Positions 8,201 through 16,683 are shown, counted from the stretch's first letter. The stretch: DNA of 45,019 nucleotides from Thaumasiovibrio sp043421945 (GCA_043421945.1 JBHOGO010000030.1:1-45019), one strand, 5' to 3'. Numbers and translations are program-made. The notes: a model not told the origin generated them from the letters alone.

Positions 8201-9799
8201 GATCGGTGGGTTAGTTACCTGTGCAAACAGTTGTTTGAAGTAGTTTGAAAGGTGCTGCGACTGGTGCGAGAGAATCGCGAGTGGCCAGTCAGCCCCCATT
8301 GCGCCCAGTGGCTCTTTCGCATCGCGTGCCATTGGAACAATAATTTCGTTAACTTCTTCGCTTGTTACGCCAAAAGCTTGTTGATGATGAAGCAGACGAT
8401 CAGCGCTTGGCTGATGGTGCATGTTATCGGCTTCAGGTAGTGCATCAAGATTGAGTAAATGCTTTTTAACCCACTCTTCATATGGACGAGCGGTGGCGAT
8501 GGAATCTTTGACTTCTTCGTCAGAGATAATGCGACCTTGCTCTAGATCGGCAACGAAGATACGACCAGGCTGGAGACGACCGCGGAATTGAACGTTTTCT
8601 GGCTCAATCTCAACAACACCAGATTCTGATGCCATGACAAGGAAATCATCTTTTGTCACGGTATAACGAGATGGACGCAAGCCGTTACGGTCGAGCGTGG
8701 CACCTACCTGAACACCATCGGTGAAACAGACAGATGCAGGACCATCCCACGGCTCCATGATGTTGGCATGGTATTGATAGAACGCACGACGTTTTTCATC
8801 CATCGTTTTGTTCTCTTGCCACGCTTCTGGAATCATCATCATTAACGCATGCGGTAGTGAACGACCAGATAGAACCAGCAGTTCAAGCGCCATATCAAAG
8901 TTTGATGAATCAGAACTGCCTTCCTGACAAATAGGCAGTAGCATGCTGAGCTCTTGCTCAGTGAAAAGCTCGGATTCAAGGAGAGCTTCACGTGCCTTCA
9001 TCCAGTTAAGGTTACCGCGTACAGTGTTAATTTCACCATTGTGAGCGATATAACGGAAAGGTTGTGCTAAACGCCATCTTGGGAAGGTGTTAGTGGAGAA
9101 TCGAGAGTGAACAAGCGCGAGTGCTGTCACCATTGTCGGGTTTTGCAGATCGAGGAAGTACTGAGGTACTTGCTCAGTTGTTAATTGACCTTTGTACACA
9201 AGGGTCTTGTACGAGAAGGAATTAATGTAGAAGTCGTCACCAATGTTGGAGACACTCTCTAGGCAAACCCGTACGGTGTAGTTACGTAAAACATAGAGTT
9301 TACGTTCTAACACAGCAGGATCCATGTTAGCGCCACCAGTAACAAAGACGTGCTCGAATTGCGGCTCCGTACTCAGTGGGTCGGCACCAATCATTGAATT
9401 ATCAGTCGGCAGCATGCGGTAGCCGATCACTTCGAGATCAAGGCGCTGCGCATTGCGTTCTAAAATGTCACGACATTGTTGACGTTTGTTCTCATCTTTT
9501 GGAAATAGAACGACACCCACACCATATTGTTCAAATGATGGAAGCTTAATACCGATCTTTTGGGTCTCTTCCAGCAGGAATTCATGCGGCTTTTGCAGCA
9601 ATATACCGGCACCATCACCACTGCATGGATCACAACCCTGTCCACCACGGTGTTCCATACGCGCAAGCATATCGAGCGCTTGAGTCACAATTTGATGAGA
9701 TTTACGGTTCTTGAGATGGGCTACAAAGCCAATGCCACAAGCATCATGCTCCATTTCAGGTACATAAAGTCCCTGTGCCTTATGCTCTAGATCTGTCAT
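5255..9799 (-). CDS. gltB: Glutamate synthase (NADPH) large subunit
   Basis: The alpha subunit of GOGAT converts glutamine plus 2-oxoglutarate to two glutamates, the high-affinity ammonia assimilation route with glutamine synthetase. It is 1514 residues, close to family size. The amidotransferase nucleophile is Cys21 in DACGIGF, exposed after removal of a 20-residue propeptide. Next come the central linker domain, then the FMN-binding synthase domain containing ISPPPHHDIYSIEDL and the 3Fe-4S cysteines in CIMMRKCHLNTCPVGIA, then the C-terminal GXGXG beta-helix domain. A good Shine-Dalgarno, GGAAGGA, precedes the ATG. The 592-bp divergent region shared with yhcC carries a conspicuous palindrome at 9902-9932. 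Confidence 0.97.
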   Translation of the reverse strand: MTDLEHKAQGLYVPEMEHDACGIGFVAHLKNRKSHQIVTQALDMLARMEHRGGQGCDPCSGDGAGILLQKPHEFLLEETQKIGIKLPSFEQYGVGVVLFPKDENKRQQCRDILERNAQRLDLEVIGYRMLPTDNSMIGADPLSTEPQFEHVFVTGGANMDPAVLERKLYVLRNYTVRVCLESVSNIGDDFYINSFSYKTLVYKGQLTTEQVPQYFLDLQNPTMVTALALVHSRFSTNTFPRWRLAQPFRYIAHNGEINTVRGNLNWMKAREALLESELFTEQELSMLLPICQEGSSDSSNFDMALELLVLSGRSLPHALMMMIPEAWQENKTMDEKRRAFYQYHANIMEPWDGPASVCFTDGVQVGATLDRNGLRPSRYTVTKDDFLVMASESGVVEIEPENVQFRGRLQPGRIFVADLEQGRIISDEEVKDSIATARPYEEWVKKHLLNLDALPEADNMHHQPSADRLLHHQQAFGVTSEEVNEIIVPMARDAKEPLGAMGADWPLAILSHQSQHLSNYFKQLFAQVTNPPIDPIRERMVMSLKTYLGKDHNLLSETPEHCLKVEVESPILSNAELEKLRAIDNEHLQAKTLDIVFSASGEDGKLERALKRICQYSEDAVIDGYSIIILTDRAVNSNHAAIPAMLAVGAVHHHLIRKGLRAKCDIVVETGDARETHHFATLLGYGANAINPYLVTETIISLQKTKKLDPETPSDVLFENFRKGVNMGLLKIFSKMGISTLQSYHGAQIFEALGISKSVVDKYFSGTVTRIEGLTIDDIAKEVLVRHRLGYPTREIPIQMLDVGGVYQWKQRGEKHLFNPETIHLLQKSTRDRNFDQFKEYCHEVDSQGDDAATLRSQLEFIKNPAGSIAIEDVEPVENILKRFATGAMSFGSISHEAHSTLAVAMNRIGAKSNSGEGGEDPARFDKKENGDWERSAIKQVASGRFGVTSYYLSNSDEIQIKMAQGAKPGEGGQLPGDKVDDWIGATRHSTPGVGLISPPPHHDIYSIEDLAQLIYDLKNANRKARVNVKLVSEAGVGTIASGVAKAKADVVLIAGFDGGTGASPISSIRHTGLPWELGLAETHQTLLKNGLRNRIVVQSDGQMKTPRDLAVATLLGAEEWGVATAALVVEGCIMMRKCHLNTCPVGIATQNKTLRERFDGRVEDVVTFFTYMAQGLREIMAELGFRSIEEMVGQSQKLRIRSDISHWKYTNLDLSPVLHIEPAREEDGVYNQREQNHGLENVLDRKLIEIAAPALYEGKAVSAEFPIVNTDRSAGTMLSNEISKIYKDQGLPEPMNVKFNGSAGQSFGAFLSKGVKFEVEGDANDYWGKGLSGGTLVLYPDVKSDIVPEDNIVVGNVCFYGATSGESYIRGMAGERFCVRNSGAKVVVEGVGDHGCEYMTGGIAVILGSTGRNFAAGMSGGIAYVWDQFDDFQSKLNPELVDLDPIDDEDKVLLKEMLTKQQELTGSTVAETFLSNFEGNLAKMVKVMPRDYKAVLLKNKAKAENKEVEAING

Positions 9800-9901
9800 T
9801 GATACGTCCTTCCAGTTACAACAAGCTCTTTTCCATGGCTTGTTTTGTCCCTAATCCTGTGCTTGCGAGATAATGAGCGCATCCCGTAGAGAGCAAGCAC
9901 A

Positions 9902-9932
9902 CGTTTGCGTTTTATTAACATTTACGCAAACG
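9902..9932. promoter_or_regulatory. Perfect 9-bp palindrome in the gltB/yhcC divergent region, candidate operator
   Basis: CGTTTGCGT (9902-9910) and ACGCAAACG (9924-9932) are exact inverted repeats separated by 13 AT-rich bases, centred about 118 bp upstream of the gltB ATG. The arrangement looks like a dimeric regulator site or promoter-proximal hairpin. No factor can be named; Lrp controls gltBD in E. coli, but this does not resemble its loose consensus. Elsewhere in 9800-10391 there are only short AT-rich inverted repeats (for example ATCGC/GCGAT at 9997-10014) and no convincing gene. Confidence 0.4.
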
Positions 9933-10391
9933 AATCCTTTTCGCATATCACTATTGGTAGTTAAATATGCTGAGAATATTCAAAAATGTTGAATTAATCG
10001 CTAAATCTGGCGATAAAACGGTATATCCCATTGCTCAGAAAATACACATTTATGAAACTATCCTACATTTTTGACACTTTAATTACCAACAAAAGTTTGC
10101 GGCAGGTCATAAAAAACTTATTAAGTGACTGCATTGATTAGCCTTTTAACTGACTTTTTACCCAGTAATCGTTAAAAAAATAGCTTAAAGCGATAATTTG
10201 CTTCACTGTTGCCTATTAATTTGTGTGCTACAGGATAATAAAGTGCTGACTAATGAACGTATATGAGAGAGAAAACTGCGTAATTTAATTACTTCGCTAG
10301 TTATCGTGATGTTTTTTTGCGCTAAGGCAATGTTATACCCTGCTGGTACTGGTAAAGTGCGCGGCTGTTTGTTGAGTGAGTGAGAAAGTCG

Positions 10392-11333
10392 GTGCAATTA
10401 CATGAGTTGGTGAACACCCTAGGACAAGATTTACAACGTCGCTATGGTGAGCGCGTCCATAAGTTGACGTTGCATGGTGGGTTTTCTTGCCCGAACCGTG
10501 ATGGCACGATAGGCCGAGGTGGCTGCACGTTTTGTAATGTTGCTTCGTTTGCTGATGAGACAGCCGCTCAAATTCCGATTGCCCAGCAATTGGCAAGCCG
10601 AGCGGGACAAGTTGACCGAGCTAAACGCTATCTGGCTTATTTCCAAGCTTACACAAACACCTATGCTGAAGTGGAAACTCTGCGCAAGATGTATGAAGAA
10701 GCACTTGAAGGTGCTGATATTGTCGGTCTTTGTGTTGGCACTCGCCCAGACTGTGTGCCCGATGCAGCATTAGACTTGCTTGCTGGTTATCAGAAACAAG
10801 GCTACGAAATCTGGTTAGAGTTAGGTTTACAGACAGCGCACGAGAAAACGTTAAAACGAATTAATCGTGGCCATGACTTTAATGCCTACGCTGAGATTAC
10901 TCGACGAGCACGCGCCTTAGGCATCAAAGTGTGCTGCCATCTGATTGTTGGCCTTCCAGGAGAGACAGAGGCAGACAATATGGATACCTTGCAGCAAGTC
11001 ATTGATGTTGGTGTCGATGGTATTAAGCTCCACTCTTTACATATTGTTGAGGGGAGTACTATGGCAAAGTCATGGAGAGCCGGTCGTCTTGAAGCAATAT
11101 CAATGGAAGACTATAGCCGTATTGCCGCCAACATGATTCGACACACTCCTGGTGATGTCGTGTATCACCGTGTCTCTTCAGCTGCCCGTCGCCCTACGCT
11201 GTTAGCGCCGGAGTGGTGTGAAAATAGATGGCTTGCGATGACAGAGATAGGTCGCAGATTAGATACCCTAGGCGCACAAGGCAGTGCTGTTGGCAGCCCT
11301 TTTCTATATACTCAACCGATATGCCAACGCTGA
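10392..11333 (+). CDS. yhcC: YhcC-family radical SAM protein
   Basis: This is a radical SAM enzyme of the TIGR01212/YhcC family. The cluster-binding cysteines lie in GGCTFCNV, preceded by an extra conserved HGGFSCPNRDGT. The sequence tracks E. coli YhcC through LCVGTRPDCVPDA, WLELGLQTAH, HLIVGLPGE, DGIKLHSLHIV and SSARRPTLLAPEWCENRW. Its reaction is not established to my knowledge. I place the start at GTG 10392 (MQLHELVNTLG), matching relatives; a GTG four codons upstream at 10380 is also open. It lies 59 bp upstream of the GGDEF gene on the same strand and may be cotranscribed with it and arcB. Confidence 0.88.
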   Translation: MQLHELVNTLGQDLQRRYGERVHKLTLHGGFSCPNRDGTIGRGGCTFCNVASFADETAAQIPIAQQLASRAGQVDRAKRYLAYFQAYTNTYAEVETLRKMYEEALEGADIVGLCVGTRPDCVPDAALDLLAGYQKQGYEIWLELGLQTAHEKTLKRINRGHDFNAYAEITRRARALGIKVCCHLIVGLPGETEADNMDTLQQVIDVGVDGIKLHSLHIVEGSTMAKSWRAGRLEAISMEDYSRIAANMIRHTPGDVVYHRVSSAARRPTLLAPEWCENRWLAMTEIGRRLDTLGAQGSAVGSPFLYTQPICQR

Positions 11334-11392
11334 AACACATATCATAAGGCTTTATAAGCTAATATTTATGAGGTTTCTCAAGGAAGAGAATA

Positions 11393-13246
11393 ATGCGAAA
11401 TGCGATTCGACACTTAGGCCTACTGCTACTATTTCTACCGGTAGTAGTGGTGACCTATTGTTTATTGACTCAGTTCAGTTTAGATCTCACTCCTGACTTT
11501 GCTGTCGAGTATTTCCTGGAAATCGGCTCGGTACTCTTTTCTATTGGCTTGGTTATTCGAATTTGGGTTAAGCCTGATTCACGTTCAGACTTTTCTGCTC
11601 TCTATCCCACCTTGTCACGCTTACCCGCTTGTGCCCTCGTGATACGGGCGAAAGACGGACATTTGCTTTATGGCAATAAAAGTTCTCGTCAGTTGCTTCA
11701 AGTCAGAAAGGTGGGGAAAAATTATTTTTATCCGCCGTCTCTGGATGCACAGATATTTCACCAATTGCTCCGCCACTATGATTTTGAGCGAGGCTTTAGC
11801 TTCGCCAAAGAGACGCTATATCTTGCTGATCACCCCCCAATGAAGGTGGTGATGTCAGGTGAGAAGATAGCCTTTCATGGTGAAGATGCCCATCTGCTCT
11901 TTATTTCGCTACCGGCGGTCAGCTCGACCAACATGAATACAGAGCAGCAAGAAAACCGTGTCTTTCAAAGTGTACTCAATTCATTAGCTGAAATGGTTCA
12001 TTACACTGATAATGAAGATAATATTCTCGGCACCAACAAATCGTTTGACCGCTTTTGGCAGGGAAGAATGGATGAAGGGATTGTTGTTGGGCAGGTCGAA
12101 GAAGGATTAGGGCGCCGTTCAATGACCAGCTGGACCACTTCTCCTGATGGTACTAGTCGCCTATTAGAAACAAGCCAAACGTCGTTGACTGATAATAATG
12201 GTGAGGTCTTTGGTAGCCTTTCTATCAGTCATGACGTGACGGATTGGCACGAAATGCAAGAGAGCTTACGTCAAGAAATAGAGAAACGTGAGCTTACTGA
12301 GCAAACGCTGGCACAGCGTACTAACCTTCTCGACACCTTGTTTGCTGCAAGCCAAGACCCTATCGGCCTTTATAATGAACACGGCATGTATATAGGCTGC
12401 AATGAAGCTTTCATTCGCTGGGTTGCCCCTGGCTATGATGATCTGCGAGGTTTACGTGTTATCGATATCCTTGGTGAAGAGGCTTCGTTGCTTCAACAGC
12501 CAAAAGATATGGAGGTCATGGACAAGGGCGAGACGATTAAAGATGAAGAGTATGTCATCTTAGAAGACGGTACACCGCTTTGGTATGAGGTTATGCGTTC
12601 ACCTTATCATGATCCACTTAGTGATTCTAAAGGGGTGCTGTTAATGGCTCGCGATGTGACCGAGCGTAAAATGGCTGAGCAACAATTGGCAGATGCCATT
12701 ATGGATCTTCAAGAGCTTAGTTTTGTGGATAGCCTAACGAAAGTGGCCAACCGTCGAAGCTTTGATGAACAGTTAACTAAACTCTGGCATACGCACGTTC
12801 GTGAAGCAAAGCCACTCTCGCTTATCCTCTGTGATATCGACTATTTTAAATCTTTTAACGATAACTATGGTCACCAGCAAGGTGACGAAGCGTTACGTCA
12901 GGTCGCACAAGTGTTTAAGTCGGTAATACGGCGCGAAAGTGATGTCGTTGCGCGTTATGGTGGTGAAGAGTTTGCGTTTTTACTCCCCAATACCGATAAC
13001 GATGGGGCCCTGATTGTTGCGGAGTCTATCCATAAAGCACTGTTGAAAAAGTCCGTACTGCATGGGCACTCAGCAGTAGCGAATGTGCTCACGGTAAGTT
13101 TAGGCACCGCGACCATGATGCCAACACGGGATCAAGACTACGGTGATCTGGTCGCATTAGCGGATAAGGCTCTTTATCAAGCCAAAGATGCAGGCAGAAA
13201 TACAACTCAAAATTTAATTGGCGAACAGGTCGAGACAGAATACTAA
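11393..13246 (+). CDS. Membrane PAS-PAS-GGDEF diguanylate cyclase, coupled to arcB
   Basis: The 617-residue protein has two N-terminal membrane segments (about 7-27 and 43-60). A degenerate PAS-like region follows, then PAS domains at about 190-290 (ending SISHDVTDW) and 310-425 (ending LLMARDVTERK), and a GGDEF domain at about 450-600. The active-site motif is GGEEF at residues 523-527 (RYGGEEF). The inhibitory I-site RESD stands exactly five residues before it at 514-517, so it should be an active, product-inhibited c-di-GMP synthase. Other GGDEF marks are DSLTKVANRRSFD and LILCDIDYFKSFND. The ATG is preceded by AGGAAGAG. Its stop codon shares one base with the arcB ATG (TAATG). The same pairing exists in Vibrio cholerae as I recall. 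The PAS ligand is unknown. Confidence 0.9.
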   Translation: MRNAIRHLGLLLLFLPVVVVTYCLLTQFSLDLTPDFAVEYFLEIGSVLFSIGLVIRIWVKPDSRSDFSALYPTLSRLPACALVIRAKDGHLLYGNKSSRQLLQVRKVGKNYFYPPSLDAQIFHQLLRHYDFERGFSFAKETLYLADHPPMKVVMSGEKIAFHGEDAHLLFISLPAVSSTNMNTEQQENRVFQSVLNSLAEMVHYTDNEDNILGTNKSFDRFWQGRMDEGIVVGQVEEGLGRRSMTSWTTSPDGTSRLLETSQTSLTDNNGEVFGSLSISHDVTDWHEMQESLRQEIEKRELTEQTLAQRTNLLDTLFAASQDPIGLYNEHGMYIGCNEAFIRWVAPGYDDLRGLRVIDILGEEASLLQQPKDMEVMDKGETIKDEEYVILEDGTPLWYEVMRSPYHDPLSDSKGVLLMARDVTERKMAEQQLADAIMDLQELSFVDSLTKVANRRSFDEQLTKLWHTHVREAKPLSLILCDIDYFKSFNDNYGHQQGDEALRQVAQVFKSVIRRESDVVARYGGEEFAFLLPNTDNDGALIVAESIHKALLKKSVLHGHSAVANVLTVSLGTATMMPTRDQDYGDLVALADKALYQAKDAGRNTTQNLIGEQVETEY

Positions 13247-15585
13247 TGAAGCAGATAAAAATACTTGCTCAATATTACGTTGATTTAATGGTCAAGCTCG
13301 GCTTGATGCGTTTTAGCATGTTGTTGGCGATAGCCTTAGTCGCACTTGCTGTTGTCATGCAGGTTGCTATTACCTTGATACTCAATGGATCTGTGCATGA
13401 TAGCGATATTTTGCGCTCTGTATTCTTTGGGTTGTTGATTACGCCTTGGGCCGTATATTTCCTTTCGGTAGTGGTCGATCAATTAGAGGATTCACGGCAG
13501 AGGCTTTCGAAGCTTGTCAGTAAGCTTGAAGAGATGAGAGGAAGAGATCTTGACCTTAATCGTCAGCTTAAGTCGAATATAACTAAATTAAATCAAGAGA
13601 TTGAAGAGCGTCACAAAGTTGAGCAGAGCTTACAAATTGCGTTAGAGGATCTTGAAAGTGAGGTCTACCATCGAGAAAAAGTACAATTAGATCTCGCAGA
13701 GAAAAGTGTTTTACTGCGATCGTTTCTCGACGCTTCTCCTGATCTTATTTATTACCGTAATGAAGATTTTCAATTTTCTGGCTGTAACAAAGCTGTGCAG
13801 GTGTTAACTGGACGGACGGAAAAAGAGCTCGTCGGTTTGACCCCCTCAGATGTTTATACCGAAGAGGAAGCCTCTAAGATTATCGAAACAGATAACCAAG
13901 TCTTCGAATCAAATGTCGCGCTTACCTATGAGCAGTGGTTAAAATATCCAGATGGTCGCCAAGCCTATTTTGAATTGCGTAAAGTCCCTTTTTATAATCG
14001 CAGCGGTAAGCGTTTAGGCCTAATGGGCTTTGGGCGGGATATTACTGAGCGTAAACGTCACCAAGAGTCTTTAGAAAAAGCCAGTCAAGATAAGACAGCG
14101 TTTATCTCAACGATTAGCCATGAGCTCCGTACCCCGCTCAATGGTATCGTGGGGTTAAGCCGCATGTTACTCGACACACGATTGAACGAAGAGCAGCGTA
14201 GCCATTTACGAACGATTCATGTCAGCGCAATTACATTGGGTAATATCTTCAACGATATTATTGATATGGATAAATACGATCGTCGTAAAATGGAGCTGCT
14301 TCCGGTTTCGACAAACTTCCATGACTTCGTGGCAGAAGTTGGCAGTATTTCGCAGTTGATGGCTGAGCAAAAAGGGTTGAGGTTTGATCTTGATGAGCTC
14401 ACAGATTTACCGGAAGTCGTTGATATTGATGGCACTCGACTACGCCAAGTACTCTGGAATTTGATGAGTAATGCGGTGAAGTTTACCTCTAGTGGCAGTG
14501 TGATACTTTCGGTGAGTGCCGATGTTCAAGATGGTTTAGCCGAGATCGTTTTTGAGGTTGAAGATAGTGGTATCGGTATCCCTGAGGATGAAGTGGATAA
14601 TATTTTCGCCATGTATTATCAAGTGAAGTCTGAGGATAACAACCTTCATGCGATGGGAACGGGGATTGGCTTAGCCGTTTCTCGGCAGTGGGTGCAGATG
14701 ATGCACGGTGATATTACCGCCTATAGCGAGCTTGGTCATGGAAGTACGTTTACGGTGACGATAACAGTGCCTTTAAGCGATGAAGTCGAAGTCGAAGATG
14801 AACTTCCTCACCGAGGTGATCGTGCCTTGCAAATCTTAATGGTGGAAGATATTGAATTGAATATCACCGTTGCAAAGTCACTGCTTGAAAGCCTCGGTCA
14901 CAATGTTGCTGTTGCCAGGAATGGGCATGAGGCGCTTGAACATTTCCAGCCAGAGGAGTTCGACTTAATTCTTCTGGATATTCAATTACCGGATATGACA
15001 GGGTTTGATATTGCCAAGCAGTGGCAACTCTCTTGCAGTCATTTACCTCCGGTGATAGCCCTGACAGCAAACCTTCTGAAAGACAAACAACAGTACCTCG
15101 ACAGTGGTATGGATGACGCGCTTAGCAAGCCATTAAACGTAAAAGAGATCAGCCAAGTGCTGAGTCTATATTGCCCAGCGGCTGAATTACCGATGCCAGA
15201 AAAGGTAGAGGTGAGAGTGGCACCAGATTATGAAGATATTCTCGACCTTGATATGTTGGATTCCTACGTAGATATTGTCGGTACACAGCCTGTTTATGAC
15301 AGTATTGCGATGTTTGAAAAGTTGATGCCGGATTACATGGCGATATTGGATTCAAACATGACAGCGAAAGATCAAAAGGGTATTGCGAGTGAAGCGCACA
15401 AGATTAAAGGTGCGGCAGGGTCGATAGGGCTTAAGCATGTTCAACAGATTGCCCAGAAAGCACAATCACCTGATGCTCCTGCATGGTGGGAGAATATTCA
15501 AGATTGGATTGAACAGATTCGAGCGGGGTATCCGGAGGATATTAAGATGTTGAAGCAGTGGTTAGCTTCACAAGCTGAGTCGTAA
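13246..15585 (+). CDS. arcB: Aerobic respiration control sensor hybrid kinase ArcB
   Basis: This is a tripartite inner-membrane sensor kinase. It has two membrane helices (about 22-47 and 57-78), a coiled linker at 80-150, a PAS domain at about 155-270, HisKA with His292 in ISHELRTPLNG, and an ATPase with NLMSNAVKF and GTGIGLA. The receiver has Asp578 in LILLDIQLPD and the C-terminal HPt has His718 in EAHKIKGAAGS. These match the E. coli phosphorelay sites His292, Asp576 and His717, so phosphate should pass to ArcA. Cys180 is present, but the residue at 241 is Tyr (GRQAYFEL) where E. coli has the second redox cysteine (GRKACFEI). It is coupled to the upstream cyclase by a one-base stop/start overlap and is convergent with arcA. 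Confidence 0.95.
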   Translation: MKQIKILAQYYVDLMVKLGLMRFSMLLAIALVALAVVMQVAITLILNGSVHDSDILRSVFFGLLITPWAVYFLSVVVDQLEDSRQRLSKLVSKLEEMRGRDLDLNRQLKSNITKLNQEIEERHKVEQSLQIALEDLESEVYHREKVQLDLAEKSVLLRSFLDASPDLIYYRNEDFQFSGCNKAVQVLTGRTEKELVGLTPSDVYTEEEASKIIETDNQVFESNVALTYEQWLKYPDGRQAYFELRKVPFYNRSGKRLGLMGFGRDITERKRHQESLEKASQDKTAFISTISHELRTPLNGIVGLSRMLLDTRLNEEQRSHLRTIHVSAITLGNIFNDIIDMDKYDRRKMELLPVSTNFHDFVAEVGSISQLMAEQKGLRFDLDELTDLPEVVDIDGTRLRQVLWNLMSNAVKFTSSGSVILSVSADVQDGLAEIVFEVEDSGIGIPEDEVDNIFAMYYQVKSEDNNLHAMGTGIGLAVSRQWVQMMHGDITAYSELGHGSTFTVTITVPLSDEVEVEDELPHRGDRALQILMVEDIELNITVAKSLLESLGHNVAVARNGHEALEHFQPEEFDLILLDIQLPDMTGFDIAKQWQLSCSHLPPVIALTANLLKDKQQYLDSGMDDALSKPLNVKEISQVLSLYCPAAELPMPEKVEVRVAPDYEDILDLDMLDSYVDIVGTQPVYDSIAMFEKLMPDYMAILDSNMTAKDQKGIASEAHKIKGAAGSIGLKHVQQIAQKAQSPDAPAWWENIQDWIEQIRAGYPEDIKMLKQWLASQAES

Positions 15586-15631
15586 CTGTTATTTATCGGG
15601 TACTTGTCTATCTTAAAACCATTAAGCCAAT

Positions 15632-15658
15632 AAAAAAGCACCCAAAGGGTGCTTTTTT
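15632..15658. terminator. Bidirectional intrinsic terminator between arcB and arcA
   Basis: AAAAAAGCACCC (15632-15643), loop AAA, GGGTGCTTTTTT (15647-15658). The A and T flanks make it work on both strands, ending arcB from the left and arcA from the right. Confidence 0.92.
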
Positions 15659-15686
15659 AATCGTATTGGGCTGGGCTTATCGAGGA

Positions 15687-16406
15687 TTAAACTTCTTCGA
15701 TCTCACCGCAGAAGCGGTAGCCTTCACCGTGGATCGTCGCAATGATTTCTGGTGTGTCAGAAATTGACTCGAAATGCTTACGAATACGACGAATTGTTAC
15801 GTCGACAGTACGGTCGTGTGGTTTAAGGTCACGGCCTGTCATTTTTTTCAGCAGCTCTGCACGTGTCTGGATCTTGCCTGGGTTTTCACAGAAGTGAAGA
15901 AGGGCACGGAACTCAGAGCGTGGAAGCTTGTAGTTTTCACCTTCAGGGCTCACAAGAGAGCGGCTGTTGATTTCAAGGCTCCAGCCATTGAACTCGTAAC
16001 GCTCAACCAGTTTTTTCTCTTCTGTCGTCACGCCTTGGTTCATTGCGCGGCTAAGTAGATTGCGAGCACGGATAGTCAGTTCACGTGGGTTGAAAGGCTT
16101 AGTGATGTAGTCATCAGCACCGATTTCAAGGCCCAAGATCTTGTCGACTTCATTATCACGACCCGTTAGGAACATCAGCGCCATATCACCTTGCTCACGA
16201 AGCTCACGAGCTAGCAATAAGCCGTTCTTTCCAGGTAGGTTGATATCCATGATAACTAGATTTACATGGTGCTCAGAAAGACACTGATGCATTTCTGCGC
16301 CATCACAAGCTTCATAAACAGTGTAACCTTCGGCTTCGAAGATGCTTTTGAGAGTGTTACGTGTTACGTGCTCGTCTTCTACAATCAGAATTTGAGGGGT
16401 TTGCAT
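15687..16406 (-). CDS. arcA: Aerobic respiration control response regulator ArcA
   Basis: ArcA is an OmpR/PhoB-type regulator that, when phosphorylated by ArcB under low respiration, represses TCA-cycle and aerobic respiratory genes and activates fermentative ones. The 239-residue protein has a receiver at 1-120 with acidic pocket E10, D11, phospho-acceptor Asp54 (VIMDINLPG) and Lys in ITKPFNPRE. The winged-helix DNA-binding domain at about 135-234 contains RTVDVTIRRIRKHFE. Known as FexA in V. cholerae. It lies convergent with arcB, whereas the E. coli genes are unlinked. The gene is preceded by a long AT-rich non-coding region with a possible FNR-like site and a GC-rich structured patch. Confidence 0.97.
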   Translation of the reverse strand: MQTPQILIVEDEHVTRNTLKSIFEAEGYTVYEACDGAEMHQCLSEHHVNLVIMDINLPGKNGLLLARELREQGDMALMFLTGRDNEVDKILGLEIGADDYITKPFNPRELTIRARNLLSRAMNQGVTTEEKKLVERYEFNGWSLEINSRSLVSPEGENYKLPRSEFRALLHFCENPGKIQTRAELLKKMTGRDLKPHDRTVDVTIRRIRKHFESISDTPEIIATIHGEGYRFCGEIEEV

Positions 16407-16549
16407 TGGCAGTACCTAATATCTAAAGCTAAATCGGTAAACAAAACAGAATAGTTAAATTCTATATATATATTTCACAAACAGGCAAGCTCGCTGACTA
16501 CAAAGTAATAGCTTCTTTCCTGCGGTACGCCATCCATTGAATCAGTTTT

Positions 16550-16618
16550 GGGGTGAATCCCACTACTGAGTGCGCCCGAAAGGGCATTGGCCGGTAAAAT
16601 CCTTAGATGACGGGGATT
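16550..16618 (-). ncRNA. Candidate structured 5' leader of arcA with competing stems
   Basis: A GC-rich island stands out of the AT-rich 789-bp gap 16407-17195. In arcA-sense RNA the 5' element at 16618-16614 (AAUCC) can pair with GGAUU at 16602-16598. Extended by one base (AAUCCC, 16618-16613), it can instead pair with GGGAUU at 16561-16556. Between these lie hairpins GCCC-UUUC-GGGC (16585-16574) and CACU-CAGU-AGUG (16572-16561). I do not recognise an Rfam class. Transcription of the region is inferred from its position between arcA and a presumed upstream promoter. Elsewhere in the gap I see no convincing gene. Confidence 0.3.
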
Positions 16619-16683
16619 GTAATCACTTAACAGCTCGCTAACAATGCGTTAAGGAAAACAAGCCTTTAGAATTTGTATGATCT

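Noticed and set aside
9800..10391. Riboswitch, ArgR or sigma-54 site upstream of gltB
   Set aside because: I looked for ArgR boxes (the ATTCA/TGAAT order is reversed at 9979-9995), a GG-N10-GC sigma-54 core and known riboswitch cores and found none convincing.
10203..10397. A 64-codon minus-strand ORF upstream of yhcC
   Set aside because: It lies in the divergent promoter region, overlaps the yhcC start, and has no ribosome site or recognisable sequence.
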